Positions 8,665-17,773 of a stretch of 44,945 bases of DNA are shown in pieces. The position numbers were made by a program, and so were the translations under genes. Numbering within the stretch: position 1 is the stretch's first letter; each line of letters starts with the position of its first letter. This stretch comes from Pseudomonadota bacterium (lineage in GTDB: Bacteria; Pseudomonadota; Alphaproteobacteria; Rickettsiales; SXRF01), in contig CAUJIB010000054.1 of NCBI GenBank assembly GCA_963205245.1, positions 1 to 44,945 of the forward strand, in the 5' to 3' direction. The notes under the pieces were generated by a model that saw nothing but the letters and a program-made list of their open reading frames with translations, ran no database searches and was not told where the DNA came from.

Positions 8665-11600
8665 ATGCCAGTAACGCAGCAATATTATAACTTCAAAGAT
8701 TTCCCTATTGTTTCTCCAACAGAGTTATATTCTGTGTCTTCAGTGGGGGCTGCTGCCATATCTTCTTGGAGCGCATTTTTAGTAGATAAGTTAATGTCAA
8801 AACTTCCTCCACTAGGACAAACCACAAAGTTAGTGGTCAGTGGACTTATTGGTAGCACACTTGAGGAAGCACAAACTAAAAGCATAGAAGTTGTAGTGAA
8901 TTGGAAGGGGGAGGTTAGCATTGCAGGTTCTGCCTTTAATATTTATAGCAATGTGGCTTTGACTGTAGCGGTTACAACAGGATTGTTAGGAATAGGATTT
9001 GCTGGTGCGGGAACATTCTTTGGGGGGATAGTTATAGGTGGCGTAGTTAGTTTCGCATGGTCACAATTCATCAATTTTTCTACATCTTCACTACAATCCC
9101 TAATAGAATTTGGCTTTAATCAAAATGTTGATGTTGATCTTAAGTTTTTTGATAAAACAGGAGCGCATGTATCTGGCGTACTTTACCGTGATGGGTTGGA
9201 TGGTACGGTAAATAAATATGCAAATGCTATTGGCAACTTCATTGCACAAGCTGGTTCAGAAATTACGAATGGTGGAAATTTAGAATTTGAGGAATTTGGG
9301 TTAAATACAAAGTACACCCTTTATAATGGTAATTTTACAGATATGCTTGTTGGTGCGACTACCGCAGCCAGTATAGATGAATTTTTAACTGCCGGTGATG
9401 GCAAGAATCTTAAAGCCCATGCTTATAAGGGTGTTAGCGATGATTATTATTTCTTTAAGGATAATGTTGTTGCGCTTGATATCCCCGTTTCAGTAGCAGG
9501 CGTTAAAAAGATTATCACAGTTAATAATATTTATGATGGGACAGTTGATTCTTCTCACCTTCTGGTCGGCGATGGTTCAGGGATGAACCTTGTTATGAAT
9601 ACCCATGCTGATTATGTATTAATTGGCGGCAATAATAGTGATTTGCTTTTAAGCGGCGTAACTAATGACAGTCTTTTTGGTAATGATGGCGATGACATTC
9701 TCATTGGCGGCAAAGGCATTGATCGCCTAAATGGTGGAATTGGAAAAGATACATTGGATGGCGGCGATGATGATGACACGCTAATTGGTGGCCTGGGTGC
9801 GGATATAATTGATGGTGGGACTGGGAGTGACACAGTTTCATATGCAGATTCAGCGAGTTTGGTAAATGTTAGCCTTGCCCGTACCACTGCACAGTTTGGC
9901 GGTTCGGCAGCTGGTGACATTTTGTCAAATGTTGAGAATATTATCGGTTCAAAATCCAATGATGTATTAACCGGCAATGCAGTCGGTAATAAACTCACGG
10001 GAGGCGGTGGTAGTGATACTCTCACTGGAGGTGCAGGGGCTGACCAGTTTGTTATTAACACCGGCGAAGGGATTGACACCATAACTGACCCAGAGGCGGG
10101 TGACATGGTGGTATATGATGGCACTACCCTTGAAGGCAGGGCAAACGGTTTAGAAAACGGGGTTTATAAGCTGGGCGGGTTTGTACTTGAGAAACAAGGA
10201 CAGAATTTATACATAACCTCAAATGGCAAAGATTCAGGTGTTACTATACAGAATTTCTTCCCAGCAGGATATGATGGAAAAACCGACTATACCTATATGG
10301 GGATTACCATTCCTAAAGAAAAACATGACCCAGATTATGTCCCTCCCCAAACACCACCTTCACCCATTGTGCTAGACCTAAACGGTGATGGTTTGAAATA
10401 TATTGCATATAATAATGACGGGTATAATGCCCATTTCGATATTGATAATGACGGATTTGCCGAGGGAATGGAGTGGCTGGATAAGAATGATGGTTTTTTG
10501 GTGCGCGACCTTAATGGCAATGGCGTAATAGATAACCAGAAAGAAATGTTTGGTGATGATAGTGGTACAACCGCTTATTATAAGCTGGCGCAATTAGATA
10601 CTAATAACAATAGCAAAATTGATGCAGGTGATGCAGGTTTTAATAATTTGCGGATATGGCAGGACTTGAATAGTGACGGCAGAACCCAAGCTGGAGAACT
10701 TAAAACCCTTGCTGGGCTTAATATAGCCAATCTCTCGTTACAACTTACTAATGACACATTATTAAATGGCCACGCGGTGGCAGGTACATCAAATTTTACC
10801 AGAACCAACGGAACTACTGGTATTGCAGCTGACGTGCTGTTAGATACGCGCCAGACTGATACCATATATGTTGGCACTGATACTTCGGTAAAACCTGCCC
10901 TTGATTTGTCAAATCTGTTTTTGCCACTTTTGCGTGGTTCTGGAACACTGCCAGCCCTGCATTATGCAATGACACAGAATCCTGTATTAAAAACCATGGT
11001 TACTGATTTAGCCAATCTTGATATATCAACCCAAATGCAAGAGGTTTATGACCGTGTCCATGCGATTATATTTGAATGGGCTGGGGCAACCAATATAGCC
11101 CCTACAGGAGCTGATATAAATAAAAATGCTACTAAATTAGCGGTGATACAACATTATCTTGATGCAAACACCACTAGTGTATATGCAGATCAAGATTACA
11201 GTTCAATATTTAATGATATGGTAAGTAAATTCCTGATTCAAGGACCGCTTCATGATGTGTTTCCAGATTCCTATTATGATTACGAAACTGATTCATTGGT
11301 TCTAGGGCAGTCTCCTGACCAAATTCTTGCACAGGCAAAGATTCTTGCTCCAACCAATACAGTGGATAAACAAATATACTGGAATGAAATATTGCGTATT
11401 TTTCAGGCCGCAGGAAATAATATAACAGCGTCAGTTGAGGCGGCAGCTGGTTTCCCCTTGAATACCACTTCTATGATAGGCACTTCAGGGAATGACATAT
11501 TAACCGGTAATTTCTTGGGCAACCATTTTCAGGGGCTAGCGGGTGATGACACTTTCTATGCTGATTATACAAGTGAGATATATTATAATATTGGTGATGG

Positions 11601-14319
11601 AAATGATACTATCAAGCTTATTCCATCTCCCGAAAATGATGGCGTAATAAATTTTGGTCATGGAATTACATTTGATTCTCTCTCATTCCAATATTCAAAT
11701 GTTGGTAATACTGAAGAACTTCTTATTAGCCTCCAAGGAGGCGGTTCTATAAGAATCAGTGATACAAATTATACATTTTATATGACTTTTGAAGATGGGA
11801 GCTTAAAAGGCTTTACAGATATAAATTATAAAATTTTCGGGGGAATGGGTACTGCTGGTGATGATGTACTGTATGGCACTTCCAAAGATGTTTTAATGAA
11901 TGGATTTGCCGGTAATGATTATATTCGTAGCGACATTGGTAATGATACTATTTACGGTGGAGATGGGGATGATCGTATTTATGCCGGCACTGGAAATGAT
12001 ATAATCTATGGTGGCTCTGGTTATGATGTAATTGAAGGTAATGCCGGTGCAGATAAGATTGATGGTGGAACAGAGAGTGATTGGGCTTCTTATACTGAAT
12101 CTACAACCGGTGTTAATGTAAATCTTGCCCTGACCACCGCACAATCTGGCGGTGATGCGGCTGGGGATATACTCTCTAATATTGAGAACATTTCTGGCTC
12201 TACTTATAATGATACATTAACCGGAAATTCCGGTGATAATATTATAGGAGGCATGAAAGGCGCAGATATAATTGATGGAGGCGCAGGAAATGATACTGCT
12301 TATTATTTATCCAGTAATGAAGGGGTGAATGTAAATCTTGCCCTGACCACCGCACAATCTGGCGGTGATGCGGCCGGTGATATTTTAATCAGCATAGAAA
12401 ATATTGTAGGTTCATATAATAATGATACATTAACCGGAAATTCCGGTGATAACATTATAAATGGCAGTGTAGGCGCAGATATAATTGATGGCGGCACAGG
12501 TAATGATACAGTTTCTTATGACGATTTTTTTGGTGGAATAGTAAAAGTAAATCTGTCCTTAACTACCGCACAAACAGGTGGCAATGCGCAAGGCGATATT
12601 TTAATTAGCATAGAAAATATTATCGGCTCACCTTACTATGACACCTTAACAGGAAATAGTGCCAATAATGCCCTTAGTGGTGGTGCTGGCAACGATACTT
12701 TAATTGGTGGGCTTGGTGCTGACAAACTTGATGGCGGCACTGGTACGGATACAGTTTCTTATGCTGATTCTAGTGCTGCAGTTACAGTTAATATTGCACT
12801 GATCACAGCACAATCTGGCGGTGATGCGGCCGGTGATATACTCTCTAATATAGAGAATCTAACTGGTTCTGCTTTCAATGATATTTTAACAGGAAATAGT
12901 GCCAATAATGTTCTTACTGGCGGTGCTGGCAATGATATCTTAACGGGTGGATTAGGGGCTGATAAGCTTGATGGTAATGCTGGTGTGGATACGGCTTCTT
13001 ATTCTACTTCTTCCGCTGGTGTTACAGTGAATCTTGCGCTGACTACAGCACAAAAAGGCGGTGACGCTGCTGGGGATATTCTTACTGGTATTGAAAATAT
13101 TACAGGCTCTGCCTTTAACGATATACTAACCGGCAGTTCTGCTGCCAATATAATAAATGGCCTAGCTGGTAATGATAATATAAATGGCGGAGCGGGAGCA
13201 GATATTATAAGTGGTGACGATGGTGATGATACAATCACTGGTGGAGTCGGTGCTGATAGGCTTGATGGAGGTATTGGTACAGATACAGCCTCTTACACTG
13301 CTTCTGGTTCTGCCGTAACTGTGAATCTTGCGCTGACCACTGCGCAATCTGGAGGTGACGCTGCTGGTGACATCCTCACTAATATCGAAAACCTTACAGG
13401 ATCGGCTTTTAACGATACTCTGACCGGCAATAGTAGCAATAATATAATTACCGGAGGTGCTGGAAACGATACTTTAATGGGTGGCTTGGGTGTTGATAAG
13501 CTTGATGGCGGTCTTGGTACAGATACAGCGTCCTATACTGCTTCTAACGCTGCTGTAACTGTGAATCTTGGGCTCACCACTGCACAATCGGGTGGTGACG
13601 CTGCTGGGGATATTCTTACTGGTATCGAAAATATTACAGGTTCTGCTTTTAATGACATACTTACTGGCAATAATATCACCAACATAATTAACGGTGGTAC
13701 TGGTGATGATATAATTAAGGGTGGAGCTGGTGCTGATTCTATAAATGGCGCTGCTGGCATTGATACTGCTTCTTATGATGGTTCAAATGCAGCTGTAACC
13801 GTAAATCTTAGTCTTACTACTGCCCAATCTGGCGGCGATGCTGCAGGCGATTTACTTTCCAATATTGAAAATATTACCGGCTCATCATTTGCAGATACAT
13901 TGACTGGAAGCGGCATAGCTAATATCTTAACTGGCGGTGCTGGCAATGATACAATTAACGCTGGAACTGGTAATGATATTATAAACGGCGGCACAGGTAA
14001 AGACTCCCTTACTGGTGGCACTGGTGCGGATATATTCAAATATAGCGCGGTTGCTGATTCTGGCGCGGCTTCTGGTGTGCGTGATATTATTACGGATTTT
14101 AACAAAACACAGGCTGATAAAATTGACCTTAGCTCCTTTACCGGTGATTTTGTGTTTAAAGGAACAGGAGCATTTACTGGCGCAGCTCATGAGGTTAATT
14201 ACGCACAGGTTGGTGGTAATACTATCGTTGGTGTTGATGCAGACGGTAATGGTATCCTTGACTTTCAGATAGAACTTACAGGGCTACATACACTCGCAGC
14301 AGGAGATTTCTTGCTGTAA
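8665..14319 (+). CDS. Giant RTX-repeat protein, probably exported by type I secretion
   Basis: An 1884-residue protein. Residues 93-135 form a glycine-rich hydrophobic stretch (GLLGIGFAGAGTFFGG), possibly membrane-active. RTX nonapeptides GGxGxDxLx occur at about 313-395. One copy of a VNVSLARTTAQ module lies near 400, and the module shared with the 7.7-kb fragment at 460-546. Residues 567-690 are a Ca-binding DxDGDG-rich domain (IVLDLNGDGLKY, FDIDNDGFAEG, RDLNGNGVIDN). A conserved linker with LPLLRGSGTLPALHYAM follows. Residues 1150-1750 hold eight further tandem RTX modules. The C-terminus has a serralysin-like DIITDFNKTQADKIDL segment and ends DFLL, as in type I secretion substrates. No HlyB/D/TolC genes are in the window. 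Candidate adhesin or toxin; activity unknown. Confidence 0.9.
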   Translation: MPVTQQYYNFKDFPIVSPTELYSVSSVGAAAISSWSAFLVDKLMSKLPPLGQTTKLVVSGLIGSTLEEAQTKSIEVVVNWKGEVSIAGSAFNIYSNVALTVAVTTGLLGIGFAGAGTFFGGIVIGGVVSFAWSQFINFSTSSLQSLIEFGFNQNVDVDLKFFDKTGAHVSGVLYRDGLDGTVNKYANAIGNFIAQAGSEITNGGNLEFEEFGLNTKYTLYNGNFTDMLVGATTAASIDEFLTAGDGKNLKAHAYKGVSDDYYFFKDNVVALDIPVSVAGVKKIITVNNIYDGTVDSSHLLVGDGSGMNLVMNTHADYVLIGGNNSDLLLSGVTNDSLFGNDGDDILIGGKGIDRLNGGIGKDTLDGGDDDDTLIGGLGADIIDGGTGSDTVSYADSASLVNVSLARTTAQFGGSAAGDILSNVENIIGSKSNDVLTGNAVGNKLTGGGGSDTLTGGAGADQFVINTGEGIDTITDPEAGDMVVYDGTTLEGRANGLENGVYKLGGFVLEKQGQNLYITSNGKDSGVTIQNFFPAGYDGKTDYTYMGITIPKEKHDPDYVPPQTPPSPIVLDLNGDGLKYIAYNNDGYNAHFDIDNDGFAEGMEWLDKNDGFLVRDLNGNGVIDNQKEMFGDDSGTTAYYKLAQLDTNNNSKIDAGDAGFNNLRIWQDLNSDGRTQAGELKTLAGLNIANLSLQLTNDTLLNGHAVAGTSNFTRTNGTTGIAADVLLDTRQTDTIYVGTDTSVKPALDLSNLFLPLLRGSGTLPALHYAMTQNPVLKTMVTDLANLDISTQMQEVYDRVHAIIFEWAGATNIAPTGADINKNATKLAVIQHYLDANTTSVYADQDYSSIFNDMVSKFLIQGPLHDVFPDSYYDYETDSLVLGQSPDQILAQAKILAPTNTVDKQIYWNEILRIFQAAGNNITASVEAAAGFPLNTTSMIGTSGNDILTGNFLGNHFQGLAGDDTFYADYTSEIYYNIGDGNDTIKLIPSPENDGVINFGHGITFDSLSFQYSNVGNTEELLISLQGGGSIRISDTNYTFYMTFEDGSLKGFTDINYKIFGGMGTAGDDVLYGTSKDVLMNGFAGNDYIRSDIGNDTIYGGDGDDRIYAGTGNDIIYGGSGYDVIEGNAGADKIDGGTESDWASYTESTTGVNVNLALTTAQSGGDAAGDILSNIENISGSTYNDTLTGNSGDNIIGGMKGADIIDGGAGNDTAYYLSSNEGVNVNLALTTAQSGGDAAGDILISIENIVGSYNNDTLTGNSGDNIINGSVGADIIDGGTGNDTVSYDDFFGGIVKVNLSLTTAQTGGNAQGDILISIENIIGSPYYDTLTGNSANNALSGGAGNDTLIGGLGADKLDGGTGTDTVSYADSSAAVTVNIALITAQSGGDAAGDILSNIENLTGSAFNDILTGNSANNVLTGGAGNDILTGGLGADKLDGNAGVDTASYSTSSAGVTVNLALTTAQKGGDAAGDILTGIENITGSAFNDILTGSSAANIINGLAGNDNINGGAGADIISGDDGDDTITGGVGADRLDGGIGTDTASYTASGSAVTVNLALTTAQSGGDAAGDILTNIENLTGSAFNDTLTGNSSNNIITGGAGNDTLMGGLGVDKLDGGLGTDTASYTASNAAVTVNLGLTTAQSGGDAAGDILTGIENITGSAFNDILTGNNITNIINGGTGDDIIKGGAGADSINGAAGIDTASYDGSNAAVTVNLSLTTAQSGGDAAGDLLSNIENITGSSFADTLTGSGIANILTGGAGNDTINAGTGNDIINGGTGKDSLTGGTGADIFKYSAVADSGAASGVRDIITDFNKTQADKIDLSSFTGDFVFKGTGAFTGAAHEVNYAQVGGNTIVGVDADGNGILDFQIELTGLHTLAAGDFLL
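12112..13940 (+). repeat. Eight tandem modules within the RTX gene (period about 240 bases)
   Basis: Each module encodes V(N/T)VNLALTTAQSGGDAAGD, then IL(S/T)xIENITGSAFNDxLTGN, then RTX nonapeptides. Module starts are at 12112, 12325, 12541, 12781, 13021, 13315, 13555 and 13795. Spacings are 213, 216, 240, 240, 294, 240 and 240 bases. The 294-base unit is longer by 54 bases (two nonapeptides) and the 213-base unit shorter by 27 (one nonapeptide). A ninth, diverged copy lies upstream at 9862. Confidence 0.9.
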
Positions 14320-14429
14320 CAATAAGTAATATTTAGCTTCAACATAACCCTGTTATAGCTAATTAATTCTAGATCTAATTTAAGAAGCTGCAACGTCACC
14401 AGTGTGAATCCCATAAAATAATAATGCTC

Positions 14430-14607
14430 TACTGTGTTCGCCATAGTTCGCACATGTTCGTATTTGTTCGCCCATCCTACGGAATCCACACTGGCTATAT
14501 ATTGGTTGATATAAAACAATAATTTTTGTCAAGAAAAAAAATGCTACTACTTGTGCAACCGAAAAGCTCGGTTGTAGGCGGTCAGTGGCGGTTTGCGATG
14601 AATAGAT
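14430..14607 (+). repeat. Dispersed intergenic repeat, copy 1
   Basis: Four GTTCG motifs start at 14436, 14446, 14456 and 14466, exactly 10 bases apart. They are followed by the core TCCTACGGAATCC (14475-14487), an AT-rich spacer, and a tail with the hairpin CAACCGA-AAAGC-TCGGTTG running into GGTTGTAGGCGGTCAGTGGCGG-like sequence from 14570. The core resembles the 3' part of the tRNA-Glu gene at 33.83 kb. The copy lies between the RTX stop and fic, and this whole 313-base gap (14320-14632) has no convincing gene. Confidence 0.75.
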
Positions 14608-14632
14608 GAGGATATTGCACATAGAATATATA

Positions 14633-15799
14633 CTATCTAATCGGATCAGTATCCTTTGATAAAATCTGCAAATAAGCTGTATATCCAAACAAGCGATCAC
14701 GCTTATTTTCTGTTAGTGGGCTTACGATACCAAGTTCCTGCAAATGCTTTAATGAGGCTGTAACAGTTGGCTGGCTTACGCCCAGCACCTTCGATGCTTG
14801 TGGAATTGAACAAATTGCCTTTGTTTGCAGGTAATTAAATACCTTCATTGCGGATTCTTTCGGACGCTTTAATTGCTCAATTTTCTGCTTATCATTAGCA
14901 AATAGAGTGGCAATCTGTTTCATGCTACTGAGCGATTCACTGGCTATTTCAATAACACCTTCCAGAAAGAAAATGACCCACTCCTCCCAAACACCTTTGG
15001 TTCTAACCTGATTTAACAGGTCATAGTAGTGACTGCGGTGCTTTTTTAAATAAAGGCTTAGATAAAGCACTGGTTCTTGCAGCATTCCTTCGGCACATAA
15101 CAACAGCGTAATTAATAATCTACCCAACCGACCATTACCATCCAGAAACGGATGAATAGTTTCAAATTGCACATGAGTAATGGCTGCTTTTAAAAGCGTC
15201 GGCACTTTTCCGTAATGATCGTGCATGTAAAGTTCCATATTGCCCAGCAAGTCCATTAATTGATTGGGAGGGGGTGGAACAAAAGCAGCATTACCAGGGC
15301 GTGTACCGCCAATCCAATTCTGCGAACGGCGGAATTCTCCAGGTTGCTTGCTACTACCTCTTCCACCACGCAGCAAAATCGCATGTATTTCTTTGATTAG
15401 GCGCAGCGATAGCGGCATGCCTTCCTGCATACGCTTTAACCCTAATTGCAACCCTGCAACATAATGCGATACTTCTTCCACATCATCTACTGGTACAGAC
15501 GCTATGGACTGATTTTCATAAAGCAACAAATCATCAAATGATGATTGTGTACCTTCTATCTGTGAAGAAAGCAGAGCCTCCTTGCGAACATAGAAATAGA
15601 TAAACAATGATATATCAGGCAGTAAAGAGGTGGCACTATCTAACTGACCTAATACATGGTTGGCCTTTTCAAGAAGTGGGGCAATATTTTTTAGATCCAA
15701 TACAGGGGAAAATGGCAATTCAGAGGGTACAAACGCCTTGACCTTCTCACCTGCTACACTTGTAACGACATAATGTCCCGTCCGATTATTTTTAGTCAT
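14633..15799 (-). CDS. Fic-domain protein with inhibitory motif and C-terminal winged helix
   Basis: A 388-residue protein of the COG3177 Fic family. The catalytic motif HPFLDGNGRLGRLL begins at H216 and is intact (HPFxxGNGRxxR), predicting AMP or other nucleotide transfer to a protein hydroxyl. The N-terminal autoinhibitory helix is present: S78-S-Q-I-E82-G83 fits (S/T)xxxE(G/N), so it is a class II (self-inhibited) Fic. Residues 310-385 form a winged helix-turn-helix (SIPQASKVLGVSQPTVTASLKHL), which suggests autoregulation. Two identical palindromes lie just upstream of the start (15806-15875). The target protein is unknown. Confidence 0.92.
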   Translation of the reverse strand: MTKNNRTGHYVVTSVAGEKVKAFVPSELPFSPVLDLKNIAPLLEKANHVLGQLDSATSLLPDISLFIYFYVRKEALLSSQIEGTQSSFDDLLLYENQSIASVPVDDVEEVSHYVAGLQLGLKRMQEGMPLSLRLIKEIHAILLRGGRGSSKQPGEFRRSQNWIGGTRPGNAAFVPPPPNQLMDLLGNMELYMHDHYGKVPTLLKAAITHVQFETIHPFLDGNGRLGRLLITLLLCAEGMLQEPVLYLSLYLKKHRSHYYDLLNQVRTKGVWEEWVIFFLEGVIEIASESLSSMKQIATLFANDKQKIEQLKRPKESAMKVFNYLQTKAICSIPQASKVLGVSQPTVTASLKHLQELGIVSPLTENKRDRLFGYTAYLQILSKDTDPIR

Positions 15800-15805
15800 A
15801 TTTAT

Positions 15806-15833
15806 CCTTTAATAGCAAAATCATATATTAAAG
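15806..15833. promoter_or_regulatory. Palindromic operator 1 upstream of fic
   Basis: CTTTAATA - 11 bases - TATTAAAG forms a near-perfect palindrome beginning 7 bases upstream of the fic start codon. It overlaps the AAAGGA ribosome-binding site, so bound protein, or an RNA hairpin, could block translation or transcription. It has the same architecture as operator 2. Confidence 0.65.
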
Positions 15834-15846
15834 TATAAGACATTAT

Positions 15847-15875
15847 CCTTTAATAGTAAAATCGTTTATTAAAGG
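15847..15875. promoter_or_regulatory. Palindromic operator 2 upstream of fic
   Basis: CCTTTAATA - 11 bases - TATTAAAGG is a perfect 9-bp inverted repeat. It starts 41 bases after operator 1, about four helical turns, so two dimers would bind the same DNA face. The Fic protein's own winged helix is the natural candidate ligand (inference). Confidence 0.65.
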
Positions 15876-15912
15876 ATGTTTTTTGGCATTATATATAGAT
15901 ATACTACTGTTA

Positions 15913-16518
15913 TTACTGCAAAATAATGGTTCTGAATGTCAGCGATATGCGTCTACCACGAGCGATTTTTTGACCATTTACAATATCAGTTTTGCGCTGG
16001 GGGATTGCGTGTTGCCATTTATAGCGTGCCTCCCCAGACAATACCACCAAACTTCTTGGCTCAAGCAGTTGAGAAATTTTTTCACCAGTTTCAATAGGCG
16101 TAAATTCCATAACACAGGGGGTATATACGCTTATACTAGCGATTGTTTCGCCAAAACACGGTACACAATCAATATGTGGGGTTATTCCCTGCCCTGCCTG
16201 ATATTCGTTAATAATAACTTGGTCAGGAATTTTGGCAAAAATTTTATTGACGTAAAGCATATTGCATAAACCAGCAAGCCAGTCAGGAATTGATCCGATT
16301 TGCAAATCTTGCGTTATTCTCCTAGCCTTATAATCATATTTATAGCCATAATGCTGCACCCGCCTTTTCATGTCAGAAAGCCACGGCTCACCATCAATTT
16401 TCTGAAGCAAAAAATCTTCTGTTTTTTTATCAATATAATCAGGCAAATAACGCAGCCCAGAAATATCTGGCTTTTTATCATCATCAAACAGTGACATCTG
16501 CGATAAAATAGCCGACAT
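15913..16518 (-). CDS. AlkB-like 2-oxoglutarate/Fe(II) dioxygenase
   Basis: A protein of 201 residues from the preferred start. It has the AlkB fold signatures NEYQAGQGITPHID (iron ligands H and D), CVMEFTP, LVVLSGEARYKWQHAIP (third iron ligand H) and RGRRISLTFR (2-oxoglutarate-binding arginines). It resembles the short bacterial/ALKBH8-like group that starts with a QMSLF sequence. The ATG at 16518 has GGAAG upstream; an earlier in-frame ATG at 16557 overlaps the upstream methyltransferase and lacks a site. It probably demethylates alkylated nucleic acid; tRNA is possible. Downstream partner of the methyltransferase at 16536. Confidence 0.85.
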   Translation of the reverse strand: MSAILSQMSLFDDDKKPDISGLRYLPDYIDKKTEDFLLQKIDGEPWLSDMKRRVQHYGYKYDYKARRITQDLQIGSIPDWLAGLCNMLYVNKIFAKIPDQVIINEYQAGQGITPHIDCVPCFGETIASISVYTPCVMEFTPIETGEKISQLLEPRSLVVLSGEARYKWQHAIPQRKTDIVNGQKIARGRRISLTFRTIILQ

Positions 16519-16535
16519 ATTTTTTCTGCTTCCTA

Positions 16536-17294
16536 TTATTCCAAATGAAAAACCCATGTGCTGAATTTATCATGGTTTTCTAGCGCACTTCCACTTTGAT
16601 GCGTCATAGTATGTTCATAACCAATAAAATCACTTGGTTCAAATGGATATATTGTTGGATTAGCAAAACCAGCCTCTTTCGCAACATCTTCAAATTGAAA
16701 CGCTCCGTGATAATGCGGGCTATCCACCGCCGATATTAACACAGCACCACCATTGGTGAGCAATTTCCCCGCATTCGCTAGAAAATTACGCACCAAAATA
16801 AAGTTAGGGTTATGACAATTTATCGGCTCTGTGCTACCGGCATGAGGAAATTGGAAAACTATAGTTTTAAAGCTTATGCCAGAGAAAATATCCGCTATTC
16901 TATTCGCATTTATGCCATGTAACACTTCTGCACCTAGCAGTTGTAGTTTTTTAGCATTGTCTTTCGTTTCATCAGAAACCTCACTCGCATTTTCAAAAGT
17001 GGTTGCCGTTATGCTTGCTGGATTAATTGATTGTTTGCGAGCAAGGCTCAATGCAAAACTAAAATTACCCTCACCAACCAATAGAGTTTTTCCTTTTGCG
17101 ACTTGACCGACCAAATCAAACTTTAGAGTTTTGCGTAATAAATAGCGTAAATAACCATCAATGCATTTTAATTCTCTTGCTTGCTCTATCAGTCCAAAAT
17201 CTAGGCTAACGGAAATAAGATCTTGGCTTTTTAAGCCAAGATCGCAGATAGTTTGTATATATTGCGCTTCATAGCATCGGTGTAAATTTGTCAT
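16536..17294 (-). CDS. BMT5-like Rossmann methyltransferase (PF10354 type)
   Basis: A 252-residue protein. Residues 1-60 are a helical N-terminal extension. The catalytic Rossmann domain starts at KGKTLLVGEGNFSFALSLAR and continues with TATTFENASEV, LGAEVLHGINANRI, FKTIVFQFPHAGS and LLTNGGAVLISAVDSPHY. These are hallmarks of the BMT5/DUF2431 family, best known from eukaryotic 25S rRNA uridine-N3 methyltransferases. The bacterial function is unknown; an RNA substrate is plausible. Its stop lies 17 bases upstream of the alkB-like start, so the two are co-transcribed, pairing a methyl writer with a demethylase-fold enzyme. Confidence 0.8.
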   Translation of the reverse strand: MTNLHRCYEAQYIQTICDLGLKSQDLISVSLDFGLIEQARELKCIDGYLRYLLRKTLKFDLVGQVAKGKTLLVGEGNFSFALSLARKQSINPASITATTFENASEVSDETKDNAKKLQLLGAEVLHGINANRIADIFSGISFKTIVFQFPHAGSTEPINCHNPNFILVRNFLANAGKLLTNGGAVLISAVDSPHYHGAFQFEDVAKEAGFANPTIYPFEPSDFIGYEHTMTHQSGSALENHDKFSTWVFHLE

Positions 17295-17361
17295 TCTCCA
17301 ATTTTATGACTTCGCAAATGTTCAGGAAGAGGGAAAAAACTGGATATTTATAATGCAGTAT

Positions 17362-17725
17362 CAATGGAATTTGAATTGGTCAGATAACTAGTTGGTATTT
17401 AAGGATAACTCATTTAACTATACATAAATGTGCTGCTATTTTATCTATAAATTCTCTGGTTGTAGACGGTCAGTCTTGACCATCTACGGACAAGAAATTT
17501 CAAACCAACCGCATTTTTAGCATTTTTGTATGATTTTTTACTATTCCGCAAATGTTCATAGATGTTCACCATTGTTCGTAATTGTTCGCGGTCCTACGGA
17601 ATCCATACTAGCCAAATATACCTTTGAAACAAAATAATATTTTATCTCTAGCAAGTGATTGTGCTGTCATCTGCACTGCCGAAAATCACGGTTGCTGGCG
17701 GTCAATGGCGGGTTACGATGAATAC
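17362..17725 (+). repeat. Dispersed intergenic repeat, copy 2
   Basis: A longer copy than copy 1. It has a left segment with GGTTGTAGACGGTCAG (17458) forming the hairpin GTAGACGGTCA/TGACCATCTAC, then four GTTC motifs at 17554, 17564, 17574 and 17584 (10-base period), the core TCCTACGGAATCC (17592-17604), an AT spacer, and a right copy of GGTTGCTGGCGGTCAATGGC from 17690. It shares its full length with copy 3. It fills most of the 479-base gene-free gap 17295-17773, where nothing else is recognisable. Confidence 0.78.
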
Positions 17726-17773
17726 AATATATTTTAAATCGGAATATTATTGACGTTTTCCTCACTACGGATT

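Noticed and set aside
9612..14190. Many long minus-strand frames antisense to the RTX gene
   Set aside because: They are mirror frames of the repetitive, strongly biased RTX coding sequence; low-complexity products rich in P, S and I.
14438..14487. Phased GTTCG motifs considered as a CRISPR array
   Set aside because: The unit is only 10 bp with no spacers of 25-40 bp, and there are no cas genes in the window.
16300..17106. Short plus-strand frames antisense to alkB-like and BMT5-like genes
   Set aside because: They overlap genes with clear catalytic motifs and show no features of their own.
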